From NCBI GenBank assembly GCA_021298015.1, contig JAJTGY010000030.1, forward strand, positions 1-48,408: a stretch of 48,408 bases of DNA. The letters are read 5' to 3'. Position 1 is the first letter of the stretch. The number at the start of each line of letters is the position of its first letter. This DNA is from Flammeovirgaceae bacterium. GTDB taxonomy: Bacteria > Bacteroidota > Bacteroidia > Cytophagales > Cyclobacteriaceae. A program made the translations under genes and the position numbers. Of the stretch, positions 17,860-26,824 are shown piece after piece. The notes below the pieces were generated by a model. It worked only from the letters and a program-made list of their open reading frames with translations, searched no databases and was not told the origin of the DNA.

Positions 17860-18660
17860 ATGTGGAAATCGAGAATCTTGTTGGCGGTAGTGGCGGTGGG
17901 TATTGGCACCGGGCTTTACTTTCTGCCCAAATCCGTTGTTGAGAACGAAAGCCAACTGAAAAGTGAGACGGATCAGAACGCCCCGGGCGACCCACATAGC
18001 GATATTCCTATGGCTTTGGCGGAAGCCATTGCCGCGCTGCGGCCCCTGGCACAGCCGGTGCTCAATGAAAAAAGTGCTACTTTTGCCGACTCGTTGAGCC
18101 GATTATACGCCCAGGCAGGCAAATATGACAGCTCCGCGTGGTATGCCGGTGAAGCGGCAACGTTCTTTAAGAGTTTGGAATCGTGCCGGCAGGCAGCCGC
18201 GCGCTACTATGAAGCGTACAGTTTTGCGGTTGACCCCGAGCGCCAGAAGGTGCTGGCCGCTGAAGCTCAGCGTTTCCTCAACCAGGTATTGGAGCAGCGG
18301 CCCGATGATTTGGATGCACAGGGCCAACTGGCCATGACCCTGCTGGCGACCGCCCCGCCCATGCAGGGTATTCGAAAGTTGCAAGAGATCATTCAGAAAG
18401 ATCCCCAAAATGAGTTTGCGCTATTTAACCTCGGCATGTTATCCGTGCAAACCAGTCAGTATGAACGAGCACAAGACTATCTGGCTCGTTTACTGGAGAT
18501 CAAACCGGATAATAGCCAGGCCCGGATGTTGCTGGGCGTTGCGTACCTGAATGGCGGAGATAAAGACAAGGCCAAGGCTGAATTTGAAGAAGTAAAAAAA
18601 CGCGATCCTGATCCTGCCGTGCAGGCGGCAGCCGATTCCTACCTGAAAGACTTAAGATAA
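17860..18660 (+). CDS. Membrane-anchored TPR protein
   Basis: The 266-residue protein has an N-terminal transmembrane or uncleaved signal helix (MWKSRILLAVVAVGIGTGLYFL) and then helical repeats over about residues 60-265. Clear TPR units include FALFNLGMLSVQTSQYERAQDYL and ARMLLGVAYLNGGDKDKAKAEFEEV. It is probably a scaffold on the outer face of the inner membrane. It begins 19 bp after HU and is likely co-transcribed with it. A TPR gene is commonly found here in Bacteroidota, but its partner is unknown. Confidence 0.85.
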   Translation: MWKSRILLAVVAVGIGTGLYFLPKSVVENESQLKSETDQNAPGDPHSDIPMALAEAIAALRPLAQPVLNEKSATFADSLSRLYAQAGKYDSSAWYAGEAATFFKSLESCRQAAARYYEAYSFAVDPERQKVLAAEAQRFLNQVLEQRPDDLDAQGQLAMTLLATAPPMQGIRKLQEIIQKDPQNEFALFNLGMLSVQTSQYERAQDYLARLLEIKPDNSQARMLLGVAYLNGGDKDKAKAEFEEVKKRDPDPAVQAAADSYLKDLR

Positions 18661-18710
18661 ACCCGGGCCAAATGGCTTAGGGTAGAGACCATAAACTAAC
18701 ACATTTACGT

Positions 18711-18800
18711 ATGCCAAGTGGTAAGAAAAGAAAGAAGCACAAAATGGCGACTCACAAACGCAAGAAGCGTTTGAGAAAGAATCGCCACAAGAAGAAGTAA
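18711..18800 (+). CDS. AURKAIP1/COX24 (mS38-like) domain basic peptide
   Basis: This 29-codon ORF encodes an extremely basic peptide beginning MPSGKKRKKHKMATHKRKK and ending in RHKKK, with 17 Lys or Arg residues. It matches the small Bacteroidota proteins assigned to the AURKAIP1/COX24 domain, the domain of mitochondrial small-subunit protein mS38. A ribosomal role is therefore likely, though not shown here. The ORF is too short for most gene callers. Its position between the TPR gene and RNase E/G is as seen elsewhere in the phylum. Confidence 0.82.
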   Translation: MPSGKKRKKHKMATHKRKKRLRKNRHKKK

Positions 18801-18814
18801 TTGATTTATTAACC

Positions 18815-18833
18815 GCCCCGACATAGTCGGGGC
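18815..18833 (+). promoter_or_regulatory. Stem-loop in the RNase E/G leader
   Basis: GCCCCGAC and GTCGGGGC form a perfect 8-bp stem around a 3-nt ATA loop, 16 bp before the RNase E/G start. There is no T-tract, so it is not a standard terminator. It could be a processing or autoregulatory element for the downstream RNase, or a stabiliser of the upstream mRNA end. Confidence 0.55.
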
Positions 18834-18849
18834 ACAACCATTTAAAGTT

Positions 18850-20439
18850 TTGAGTACCGAACTAATCATTAGTTCAGCTCAAAGCGGAAGTCGGATCGCT
18901 CTTCTTAAGGACAAACAGCTGGTTGAGTTTCATCATGAGAATGAAGCCAACCGGTTTGTAGTCGGTGACATTTACATGGGCCTGGTCAAAAAAGTTGTAC
19001 CGGGCTTAAATGCGGCCTTCATCGATATCGGGTACGAGAAAGATGCCTTTCTCCATTATCTGGATTTGGGCCCACAGTTCAGTTCACTGCAGAAGTACAC
19101 CAAGTTGGTACGGTCCGGTAAAATCACCGGGGGACGTCTGGACAAGTTCCAGGCCGAGAAAGACATTGATAAGCATGGGAAAATCGCCCAACAGCTTTCC
19201 AAAAACCAACTCATCCCCGTTCAGATTGTAAAGGAACCCATCTCAACCAAGGGTCCCCGACTTTCGTCAGAGCTGTCATTGGCCGGGCGCTATTTAGTGC
19301 TCGTGCCCTTTTCAGATGCTGTAAGCGTCTCGAAAAAAATCTCCAGCAGCGAGGAGCGCAAGCGCCTGCAGCGCCTCATTCAATCCATCAAGCCGCCCGG
19401 TTTTGGTGTTATCATTCGCACGGTGGCCGAAGGCAAAGAAGTGGCTGAACTCGATCGCGACCTGCGCAATCTCTTCAGCACCTGGCAGGAAGGCATGAAC
19501 CGATTGGTGAAAGCCGAAGCCCGCGAGAAAGTAATCGGAGAATTAAGCAAAACCTCTTCCCTGCTGCGCGATTTGCTCAACGAATCGTTCGATAGCATCG
19601 TGGTGGACGACAAAAAAGCGTTTGACGAGGTGAAAGCCTACGTTCAGCAAATCGCCCCGGAGAAAGAGAAGATCGTCAAACTGCACACCAGCAAGGCCAA
19701 GGTATTTGAGCAGTATGGCATCGAAAAACAGATCAAATCGGCATTTGGGCAAACCGTAAGTCTGAAGGGTGGTGGCTACCTGATCATTGAGCACACCGAA
19801 GCGCTCCATGTGATTGACGTCAACAGCGGCAACAAGAGCACGCGCGAAGAAAACCAGGAAACCACAGCCGTGCATGTGAACCAGGAGGCGGCACGCGAAA
19901 TTGCACGCCAGCTTCGCCTGCGGGATATGGGCGGCATCATTGTGGTGGATTTCATCGACATGCGCAGCCAGGAAAGCCGCAAGCTCATTCAGAAAACAAT
20001 GAAGGAGGCGATGGAGCAGGATCGCGCCAAGCACACGATTCTGCCGCTCTCCAAATTTGGTTTGATGCAGATCACGCGCGAGCGTGTGCGGCCTCAAATG
20101 AATATTGTAACCAAAGAAGTGTGCCCCACATGTAATGGTACGGGCAAGATCTCGGCTTCCATTTTGGTTACCGACCTGATTGAGCAAACGGTGGAGCACT
20201 TGTTCGTGAAACAGAACGAGAAACAACTCGTACTGGCCGTGCATCCGTTCCTGCACGCGTATTACACCAAGGGCATGTTTTCGAAGCGATTCAAATGGTG
20301 GTGGAAATACAAACGCTCGGTGGATCTGGTGAAAGACTCCAGCCTGGGCATCACCGAATACAAATTTCTGAACCGCGAGGGCGAAGAAATCGACCTGGGG
20401 CAAAAAGAAAAGCCCGTTGAAGTGGTGATGGAAGCATAG
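18850..20439 (+). CDS. rng: Ribonuclease E/G family endoribonuclease
   Basis: The 529-residue protein matches the catalytic half of RNase E or full RNase G, which processes rRNA and initiates mRNA decay. An S1 RNA-binding domain lies at about 35-125 (GDIYMGLVKKVVPGLNAAFIDIG with a family-typical insertion), the DNase I-like catalytic domain has the magnesium Asp residues in VIDVNSG and VVDFIDM, and the Zn-link Cys pair is in CPTCNGTGK. There is no long unstructured C-terminal scaffold as in E. coli RNase E. The start codon is TTG: no ATG or GTG occurs in frame upstream, and STELIISS is the conserved N-terminus. A terminator follows. Confidence 0.94.
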   Translation: MSTELIISSAQSGSRIALLKDKQLVEFHHENEANRFVVGDIYMGLVKKVVPGLNAAFIDIGYEKDAFLHYLDLGPQFSSLQKYTKLVRSGKITGGRLDKFQAEKDIDKHGKIAQQLSKNQLIPVQIVKEPISTKGPRLSSELSLAGRYLVLVPFSDAVSVSKKISSSEERKRLQRLIQSIKPPGFGVIIRTVAEGKEVAELDRDLRNLFSTWQEGMNRLVKAEAREKVIGELSKTSSLLRDLLNESFDSIVVDDKKAFDEVKAYVQQIAPEKEKIVKLHTSKAKVFEQYGIEKQIKSAFGQTVSLKGGGYLIIEHTEALHVIDVNSGNKSTREENQETTAVHVNQEAAREIARQLRLRDMGGIIVVDFIDMRSQESRKLIQKTMKEAMEQDRAKHTILPLSKFGLMQITRERVRPQMNIVTKEVCPTCNGTGKISASILVTDLIEQTVEHLFVKQNEKQLVLAVHPFLHAYYTKGMFSKRFKWWWKYKRSVDLVKDSSLGITEYKFLNREGEEIDLGQKEKPVEVVMEA

Positions 20440-20446
20440 TTAAAAA

Positions 20447-20471
20447 CCCCGGCAAGTGCCGGGGTTTTTTT
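20447..20471 (+). terminator. Rho-independent terminator after RNase E/G
   Basis: CCCCGGC (20447-20453) and GCCGGGG (20458-20464) form a 7-bp GC-rich stem with a 4-nt loop, followed by seven T residues and preceded by five A residues. Confidence 0.93.
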
Positions 20472-20555
20472 CTGCCATACTGACACGGTCCGGGCTTTGG
20501 AACAATACTTGATCCCACCCGCGCTACGTAGTTAAACCTAATTTTTCCAACAATT

Positions 20556-22457
20556 ATGGCAGAAGTGGCAGAAAAAGGCTCCATCTCGATTCATACCGAG
20601 AACATCTTCCCCATCATCAAGAAATTCCTGTATTCCGATCATGAAATATTCCTGCGCGAGCTGGTCAGTAACGCGGTTGACGCCACGCAGAAATTGCGCA
20701 AGCTGGCTTCCCTGGGCGAGTTTACCGGAGAGTTGGGCGACCTGACCGTGGAGGTGAGTTTCGACAAGAAGAAAAAGACCATCACGGTGAGCGATAAGGG
20801 CCTCGGTATGACGGCCGAGGAGATTAAGAAATACATCAATCAGATTGCCTTCTCGGGTGCTGCCGAATTTGTTGAGAAGTTTAAAGACAAAGCCGATGCG
20901 AAAGATATTATTGGCAAGTTTGGTTTAGGCTTCTATTCGGCATTTATGGTGGCCGATGAGGTGGAATTGATTTCCCGCTCGTATAAAGCCAACGAGAATG
21001 AAGCGGCCCGCTGGACCTGCGATGGCTCGACCGAGTTCGAACTCAAGCCGGCCAGGCGTGAAGTGCGCGGAACGGATGTTATTCTCCACATCAACAAAGA
21101 CTCGGAAGAATTCCTGGATGAGTGGCGCATCAAAGGCATTTTGGAAAAGTACTGCAAGTTCCTGCCGGTCGAGATTAAGTTTGGCACGAAAGACGAAAGC
21201 GTAGAAGACGGTACCGACAAAGACGGCAAGCCGAAGTACAAGACCGTTACCAAAGACCGGATCATCAACAACCCCGGTCCGCTGTGGGCAAAAACGCCAA
21301 CTGAACTGAAGGACGAGGACTACCTGAAATTCTACAAGGAGCTTTATCCGTTCTCCGAAGACCCGCTTTTCTGGATTCACCTAAACGTAGACTATCCGTT
21401 CAGCCTGACGGGCGTGCTGTATTTTCCGAAAATCAAAAACGATTTCGAAGTTCAGCGCAACAAGATTCAACTCTACAGCCGCCAGGTGTTTATTACCGAT
21501 GAGGTAAAGGATGTAGTGCCGGATTTCCTGATGCTGCTGCATGGCATCCTGGATTCACCGGATATTCCGTTGAACGTTTCGCGGAGTTACTTGCAAAGCG
21601 ATGCCAACGTAAAGAAGATCAGCCAGCACATCACGAAAAAGGTAGCCGATAAGCTGCAGGAGATGTTAACGAAAGATCGCGCGGAGTTCGAGAAGAAGTG
21701 GGATGACATCTCCATTTTCGTGAAGTACGGCATGATCAGCGATGAAAAGTTCTACGACAAGGCAAAGGAATTTGCGTTGCTCAAAAACACGGACCGTAAG
21801 TATTTTACGCTGGAGGAGTACAAAGAACACGTTAAGCCAACCCAGACCGATAAGGACAAAAACCTGGTTTACCTCTATACCACCGATGCCGGAAAACAAG
21901 ATACGTTTGTACAGGCGGCCCGGGCCAAGGGATACGATGTCCTGCTCTTTGACGGCATGCTCGACAGCCATTTCATCAGTAACCTGGAGCAAAAACTTGA
22001 AAAGACACAATTGAAGCGTGTGGACAGCGAAACTCCGGACAAACTGATTGCCCGCGATGAAACATTCACCAGCGTATTGAGCAAAGAGGAAGAAGAACAG
22101 ATCAAATCCGTCTTCGAAAAAGCCGTGAACAATACGGCCATGAGCGTAGCCATCGAGCCGCTGTCACCTGAAGATCTGCCCGTTACGGTGACCATGAGCG
22201 AATGGATGCGCAGGATGAAAGACATGGCCCGCACGGGCGGAGGCGGCATGCCCTTTATGGGATCGATGCCGGACAGCTACAACGTGGCCATCAACGGTAA
22301 TCATAAAATCATGCAGCAGATATTGAAAGCCGAGACGGAAGACCAGAAAGTGAAACTGGCCAAGCAAGCCTACGACCTCGGCTTGCTCTCGCAAAACATG
22401 CTCACCGGTGCCGATCTCACCAACTTCATCAGGCGAAGTGTGGAATTGGTTTCGTAG
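20556..22457 (+). CDS. htpG: Molecular chaperone HtpG (Hsp90)
   Basis: The 633-residue protein is full-length bacterial Hsp90. The N-terminal ATPase (residues 1-230) contains FLRELVSNAVDATQKLR (ATP/Mg Glu and Asn), SDKGLGMT and IGKFGLGFYSAFMVAD. The middle domain has the catalytic-loop region NVSRSYLQSD near 350, and the C-terminal dimerisation domain runs from about 510. It helps fold and stabilise client proteins during stress. It is flanked by terminators on both sides, so it is transcribed alone. No clear TAnnTTTG promoter was seen upstream. Confidence 0.97.
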   Translation: MAEVAEKGSISIHTENIFPIIKKFLYSDHEIFLRELVSNAVDATQKLRKLASLGEFTGELGDLTVEVSFDKKKKTITVSDKGLGMTAEEIKKYINQIAFSGAAEFVEKFKDKADAKDIIGKFGLGFYSAFMVADEVELISRSYKANENEAARWTCDGSTEFELKPARREVRGTDVILHINKDSEEFLDEWRIKGILEKYCKFLPVEIKFGTKDESVEDGTDKDGKPKYKTVTKDRIINNPGPLWAKTPTELKDEDYLKFYKELYPFSEDPLFWIHLNVDYPFSLTGVLYFPKIKNDFEVQRNKIQLYSRQVFITDEVKDVVPDFLMLLHGILDSPDIPLNVSRSYLQSDANVKKISQHITKKVADKLQEMLTKDRAEFEKKWDDISIFVKYGMISDEKFYDKAKEFALLKNTDRKYFTLEEYKEHVKPTQTDKDKNLVYLYTTDAGKQDTFVQAARAKGYDVLLFDGMLDSHFISNLEQKLEKTQLKRVDSETPDKLIARDETFTSVLSKEEEEQIKSVFEKAVNNTAMSVAIEPLSPEDLPVTVTMSEWMRRMKDMARTGGGGMPFMGSMPDSYNVAINGNHKIMQQILKAETEDQKVKLAKQAYDLGLLSQNMLTGADLTNFIRRSVELVS

Positions 22458-22480
22458 GTTCACATAGTACCCATCGTATC

Positions 22481-22516
22481 GGACAGGGGGCAGTTAGCTT
22501 CTCTGTCCTTTTTTTT
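22481..22516 (+). terminator. Probable terminator after htpG
   Basis: GGACAG (22481-22486) pairs with CTGTCC (22503-22508), followed by eight T residues (22509-22516). The loop is large (16 nt), so the hairpin is weaker than the one before htpG, but the T-tract and position fit. The remaining 170 bp to the next start hold nothing I recognise. Confidence 0.65.
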
Positions 22517-22686
22517 GGTAGTTGTGCCAACCTTGGCTGCTGGGGGTCGGGCTGTTTAAAGAACTGCCCACCGGGTATGGCAATCCATGGTTCCATACAG
22601 GCCGGAGTTAAACAAAATGTTACGCACAGGCACGCACGTGCTAACGAAGCCAGTGGGCTGGTCGTTAAACTCAAAACCCTGTCACC

Positions 22687-24561
22687 ATGAAAACCAAACT
22701 AACTCTCGCTTTTCTATTTTTCTCCCTGATCGCGCTGGGCCAGACACCCGAGCGACCGGCCTGGGTGGCAAACAAACCAACGGAAGAAGGCTATTACATC
22801 GGCATTGGCTCGGCCAGCAAGCGTCTGAACGACTATCTGGGAATAGCCAAAAAGAATGCCCTGCAAGATCTTGTCAGCGACATCCGTATCTCCATCAGCA
22901 GCACATCAATTCTGAATCAGATCGACAAAAATTACCAGTTCAAGGAAGAGTACGAATCCAACATCAAAACCACGGCTGCCGATGACATTGAAGATTTTGA
23001 GCGTGTAGCAAGTTATGAAGATGATCAAAATTACTGGGTCTACTACCGGTTGAGCAAAACCCGTTATCAGGCGCAGAAGCAACAAGATCTGGCAGCGGCA
23101 AGGAACATGGCCTTGCAATTCTTCGAAAAGGCAGTAGTGGCTGAACAAAGTAATGCACTGGCCACAGCCATTGACTTTTACTTTCGCTCGTTGTTGACGC
23201 TCAAAGACTATTGGGGGGAAAATATAGAAGCCGGTTACCAGGGTAAATCCATTTTTCTTGCCATCGAAAGCTACGCCCGCCTTCAGCAGCTCTTGGATCA
23301 AATCAGCATTCGCTCAGCCGCTTCCTTTGTCCGGGTGACCGGCAACGCCAATAGTCGTTTGGTTTTTTCCATCACAAATGGCGCGCAACCGGTTTCAAAA
23401 ATTCCGGTGATCCTCACCGCTTCACCTCAACGGGTAGCTGCCGCCAACTACAGTAGCGATGACAAGGGTGAAGTAAACGCTTTGTTTTCGACAGCGGGCT
23501 GGAATAGCTCTACGCGCGAAGCAGAACTGATGCTTGATCTGAAGAGTTTTGCCCGCGCAAGCGCGGAAGAGCGCTTTTACGACTATCTGATTCGAAGCCT
23601 TCGTGTTCCCTCCGTAAAAATTGCAGTAGATGTGGCGCCCGTGTCGAATCGAACCCAACCCAGCGGTGATTTCTTCCCGTTCTTCTCCGGACTTGTTTAT
23701 GCCGACTACGATCGCCCGGAACAATTTACATTCAAAAACCTGCGCCTGGTACCCCTTCGGATGAAGGCCGGTTTTCGTGACGCAGTAGGCAACCTGGGCT
23801 ACTACACATCGCTGCACCAGGCCATGCTCAACGACAAGGTGGTCATCACCGAAGCCAGTACCGGGGGCACCGTGAACACGCTGATCGCACGGAACCTGTC
23901 CACTGATACGTTGTTTTTGATGTCGGGCGAAATTTTACAAGGCGGCAAACAAGATCGCGTAATCGCCCGCGATATGTTGATTCCACCGGGTGAAGGGCGG
24001 GTGCGCATACCGGTGTTTTGCGTAGAGCAGGGTCGGTGGAAGTACAAAGGACAAAGTAATGATCAGAAGTTTTCGGAATACTACGGTATGGCCAACGAGC
24101 ACCTGCGCGACATTATTGATCACCGCCTCGGCCAGGCACAAGTTTGGGATGAAGTCAGTAAGAGCAATAAACGTGATGGCGTTAACAGTTCCACGGATGC
24201 GTATACCGATCACGCCAACAATCGCGCCTTCCGCAGAGCCGAGCAGGAGTATGTTGACTTTTTCCTGAACTTGTTTGAGCAGGACGACACCATTCTTGGT
24301 GTAGTGGCCATTACCGAAAATCGGGTTGAGGGAGCTGACCTATTCATCAACAACAGTTTGTTTCGGCAAGAATTTCAGAAGTTGATCTATTCGTACATAG
24401 ATGAGGCGGTTACATACGGGGCCCCCATCGTCATCCGCCAAAACGTGGTCGAGGACTATGTGAACTCGCTGCTGGACATTTCACGGCAGGGCGACTTTAT
24501 TGACCAGCGTGGTCAGGCATTTCGAAAAGGACAGCAGGTGATACATGTGAGTACCTTCTGA
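22687..24561 (+). CDS. LPP20-like domain fused to a C-terminal ARPP-1-like domain, exported
   Basis: The 624-residue protein has a signal peptide (MKTKLTLAFLFFSLIALGQ). Residues 20-140 resemble LPP20/FlgT-like domains: RPAWVANKPTEEGYYIGIGSA, then helix and strands ending YWVYYRLSKTRYQAQ. A helical segment (145-210) and a beta-sandwich-like middle follow. From about residue 340 to 590 the sequence resembles the ARPP-1 family, with SGEILQGGKQDRV and PVFCVEQGRW as its hallmark. ARPP-1 was named for association with ADP-ribosyl glycohydrolase and phosphatase genes and has no settled function. No such genes are adjacent. The domain names are from my recall of the motifs, so the split is moderately secure. 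Confidence 0.75.
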   Translation: MKTKLTLAFLFFSLIALGQTPERPAWVANKPTEEGYYIGIGSASKRLNDYLGIAKKNALQDLVSDIRISISSTSILNQIDKNYQFKEEYESNIKTTAADDIEDFERVASYEDDQNYWVYYRLSKTRYQAQKQQDLAAARNMALQFFEKAVVAEQSNALATAIDFYFRSLLTLKDYWGENIEAGYQGKSIFLAIESYARLQQLLDQISIRSAASFVRVTGNANSRLVFSITNGAQPVSKIPVILTASPQRVAAANYSSDDKGEVNALFSTAGWNSSTREAELMLDLKSFARASAEERFYDYLIRSLRVPSVKIAVDVAPVSNRTQPSGDFFPFFSGLVYADYDRPEQFTFKNLRLVPLRMKAGFRDAVGNLGYYTSLHQAMLNDKVVITEASTGGTVNTLIARNLSTDTLFLMSGEILQGGKQDRVIARDMLIPPGEGRVRIPVFCVEQGRWKYKGQSNDQKFSEYYGMANEHLRDIIDHRLGQAQVWDEVSKSNKRDGVNSSTDAYTDHANNRAFRRAEQEYVDFFLNLFEQDDTILGVVAITENRVEGADLFINNSLFRQEFQKLIYSYIDEAVTYGAPIVIRQNVVEDYVNSLLDISRQGDFIDQRGQAFRKGQQVIHVSTF

Positions 24562-24595
24562 AAATATTTTTCCGATTCTTGCGTTATTTGCGTTA

Positions 24596-25426
24596 ATGCG
24601 AATCGGAATACTGCTGATACTGGCCGCCTTTATTACTTGTGCAGCAAGGGCCCAGGTAACTCCGGTTACAGTGGAGGGTCAGTTTACGTTCGACACGGAT
24701 AAGCCTTTCACGGTTCTGGACTTATACTCGCAAAACGAAGAACCCATCCCCACCAAAAAGAAAAAGCCAAAGAAAAAGGTCTTTTACGGTTTGAAAACCA
24801 AGAAAGGCTTCACGCGCAAGGGCTATGGCGATAAGATGACGATCGAACTTTTCTATTATCTGAAAAAAGCCGAGAAGCCGAACGGATTTGTCCGCGATGT
24901 GTATTGGTTCGATTTCTCCAGACGCGAAATCAGGCGGACCACCCCGGCCGGTTTCGATCAGAAGAAAGGCGTGCTGGTGCATGGACCCTACAAACGAATG
25001 ATGGGTGGCACTGTTCTGGAAGAAGGTATCTTCTACAAGGGCACCAAGCACGGCCGTTGGATGGCGCACAACCGTTTTGATCAACTGGAGGATAAGGAAA
25101 AATATTACAAAGGCTGGCCGAAAGAGTCCATTGTGACCTACTACGACCCCGATAAAAAGACGAAGGTGAAAGAGATCATTCCGATGGAGTATGGCGAGAA
25201 GGAAGGATTTTACTACCTGCTGCACGAAAACGGCCAGGTGGCGGTGCGGGGCGAATACCGGTGGGATCACAAAGTGAATGAGTGGATCGAGAACTACCCC
25301 AACGGCAAGCGCAAGCGCGTAATTGCCTACGCCAAAGATCCGTTTGACGAACTATTCCGGCCGTATGTCAGAAGGGAGTTTGACGAGAACGGAAAAGAGA
25401 TTTATTCCAATGACAAGGAGTATTGA
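24596..25426 (+). CDS. Exported MORN/YwqK-like repeat protein
   Basis: The 276-residue protein has a signal peptide (MRIGILLILAAFITCAARAQ), then a Lys-rich patch (TKKKKPKKKVF, about residues 53-63) and repeated G-x-Y/W motifs such as KKGVLVHGPYKRMM, EEGIFYKGTKHGRWMAHN, KEGFYYLLHENGQVAVRGEYRW and WIENYPNGKRKRV. These resemble the MORN-type variant repeats of the YwqK family, which are widespread in Bacteroidota exported proteins and of unknown function. It is 34 bp after the ARPP-1-like gene and converges with yraN. Confidence 0.78.
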   Translation: MRIGILLILAAFITCAARAQVTPVTVEGQFTFDTDKPFTVLDLYSQNEEPIPTKKKKPKKKVFYGLKTKKGFTRKGYGDKMTIELFYYLKKAEKPNGFVRDVYWFDFSRREIRRTTPAGFDQKKGVLVHGPYKRMMGGTVLEEGIFYKGTKHGRWMAHNRFDQLEDKEKYYKGWPKESIVTYYDPDKKTKVKEIIPMEYGEKEGFYYLLHENGQVAVRGEYRWDHKVNEWIENYPNGKRKRVIAYAKDPFDELFRPYVRREFDENGKEIYSNDKEY

Positions 25427-25432
25427 ATTCGC

Positions 25433-25786
25433 TCAATAAAACGCATCTTCAATGTGCACCACCTCAGGGGGCCGCACATGATCGCGGATGGACACGATGT
25501 CGTACCGAACGTTGCCCTGCCAGTTAATCTGATACTGGTACTCCACAGCCGCCTCCAGAATGCGATTGATCTTCTTTTGATCCACAAATTCCTCGGGGTA
25601 ACCGAATGCATCGGACGAGCGTAATTTCACCTCCACAAACACCAGCCAGTTGTCGCGCTGCGCAATCAGGTCAATCTCGGCCCGCCCCGCGCGATAGTTT
25701 CGTTCGCGGATAACAAAACCCTTTTCCTGTAAAAAAACAGCTGCACGATCTTCGCCCGCCTTTCCTTTCTTCGTTTTGTCGCTCAT
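25433..25786 (-). CDS. yraN: YraN family (UPF0102) putative endonuclease
   Basis: The 117-residue protein matches UPF0102/YraN, with a PD-(D/E)XK nuclease-like core: GKAGEDRAAVFL, then RNYRAGRAEIDLIA with the catalytic Asp, and LVFVEVKLR with the E-x-K motif. It is widely conserved; a role in DNA repair or uptake is suspected but not proven. It converges with the MORN-like gene and is divergent from the sugar isomerase, sharing a 30-bp intergenic region. Confidence 0.92.
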   Translation of the reverse strand: MSDKTKKGKAGEDRAAVFLQEKGFVIRERNYRAGRAEIDLIAQRDNWLVFVEVKLRSSDAFGYPEEFVDQKKINRILEAAVEYQYQINWQGNVRYDIVSIRDHVRPPEVVHIEDAFY

Positions 25787-25792
25787 GCACCC

Positions 25793-25800
25793 TACCTTTG
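25793..25800 (+). promoter_or_regulatory. Candidate -7 element for the isomerase-lipB operon
   Basis: TACCTTTG matches TAnnTTTG exactly and lies 17 bp before the isomerase ATG. A -33 TTTG is present at 25775-25778, but the spacing (14 bp) is shorter than the usual 19 or so, so this is only partly supported. Confidence 0.4.
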
Positions 25801-25816
25801 CCGGAATTTACGACAC

Positions 25817-26824
25817 ATGTCTACGACCAAAAAATACATTGAATCGTTTACACTGCAATTGGCAGAAGGACTCAAATTAGGGCAAGCCCTGGATTTTGTA
25901 CGACCGGGTAGCGACATTCGCAATATTGTGATTGCCGGCATGGGCGGCTCCGGCATTGGCGCCAACCTCGTAGAGTCCTTGACTTTTGGACGTATTCCGA
26001 TTCCCATTACCGTGTGCAAAACGTACAACATTCCGCAGTTTGTAAGCCCGCATACCCTGTTTATTGCCAGTTCGTACAGCGGCAACACAGAGGAAACGGT
26101 CGCTGCCCTCAACAAAGCCATGTTGAAGCGAGCGGAAGTGATTTGCATTGCTTCAGGAGGAAAAATTCTGGAGATCGCCAAGGAATACAACTTACTTTAC
26201 ATTCAGTTACCGGCCGGCTCGGATAGCCCCCGCGCCATGCTGGCTTACAATATGCTGGCCCTGCTGTCGCTGCTGTACCACAGCAACCTGATTGGGGCAG
26301 CTTACATCAAAGAAACCGAAAACGCGATTGAGTTTTTGAACCGGGGCGAAAAAGGTATTCAATCGGAAGCCGAACTGATTGCTAAAAAACTAAAGGGCAA
26401 ATTGCCGGTAATCTACTGCGACAGTCGCCTACATGCCATGGCGTTGCGTTTTCAACAGCAACTGAATGAGAACAGCAAGCAAATGGCGCATGTGAACACC
26501 TTCCCGGAAATGAACCACAATGAATTAGTGGGTTGGAGTTTCCCCGAAGCCCTGATGCCCATGCTACAAGTAATCTATCTCTACTCAGATCACGACCACG
26601 AACGCGTGGAAAAGCGCATGGAAATCTGCCGCGACATGTTCGTGAAAAAATCGAACCCGATTATTGATGTTATTGGTGAAGGCGCTTCCCTGCTGGAACA
26701 GTACTACTACCTCATACACCTCACCGATTGGATTTCGTACTACCTGGCCAAAGAAAATGGTGTTGAACCCGAGCCCATTGAACCGATTATTTACCTGAAA
26801 ACCGAATTGGAGAAAGTAAAATAG
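25817..26824 (+). CDS. Bifunctional phosphoglucose/phosphomannose isomerase
   Basis: The 335-residue protein has two SIS-type sugar-phosphate-binding folds and matches the archaeal/Bacteroidota PGI/PMI family that interconverts glucose-6-P or mannose-6-P with fructose-6-P. Motifs include IAGMGGSGIGANLVES near residue 40, ASSYSGNTEETVAAL near 85 with the Ser/Thr phosphate loop, the LPAGSDSPRAML segment near 135, and FPEMNHNELVGW near 230 containing the proposed catalytic Glu and His. It is the first gene of an operon that continues into lipB with a stop-GTG junction. Confidence 0.92.
   Translation: MSTTKKYIESFTLQLAEGLKLGQALDFVRPGSDIRNIVIAGMGGSGIGANLVESLTFGRIPIPITVCKTYNIPQFVSPHTLFIASSYSGNTEETVAALNKAMLKRAEVICIASGGKILEIAKEYNLLYIQLPAGSDSPRAMLAYNMLALLSLLYHSNLIGAAYIKETENAIEFLNRGEKGIQSEAELIAKKLKGKLPVIYCDSRLHAMALRFQQQLNENSKQMAHVNTFPEMNHNELVGWSFPEALMPMLQVIYLYSDHDHERVEKRMEICRDMFVKKSNPIIDVIGEGASLLEQYYYLIHLTDWISYYLAKENGVEPEPIEPIIYLKTELEKVK

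Noticed and set aside
19543-20403. Long open frame (286 codons) antisense to RNase E/G
   Set aside because: It is an artefact of codon usage in a long conserved gene and has no motif, signal or promoter.
24541-24600. Possible promoter (TTATTTG) before the MORN-like gene
   Set aside because: It does not fit TAnnTTTG and no -33 element is at the right distance; read-through from the previous gene is simpler.
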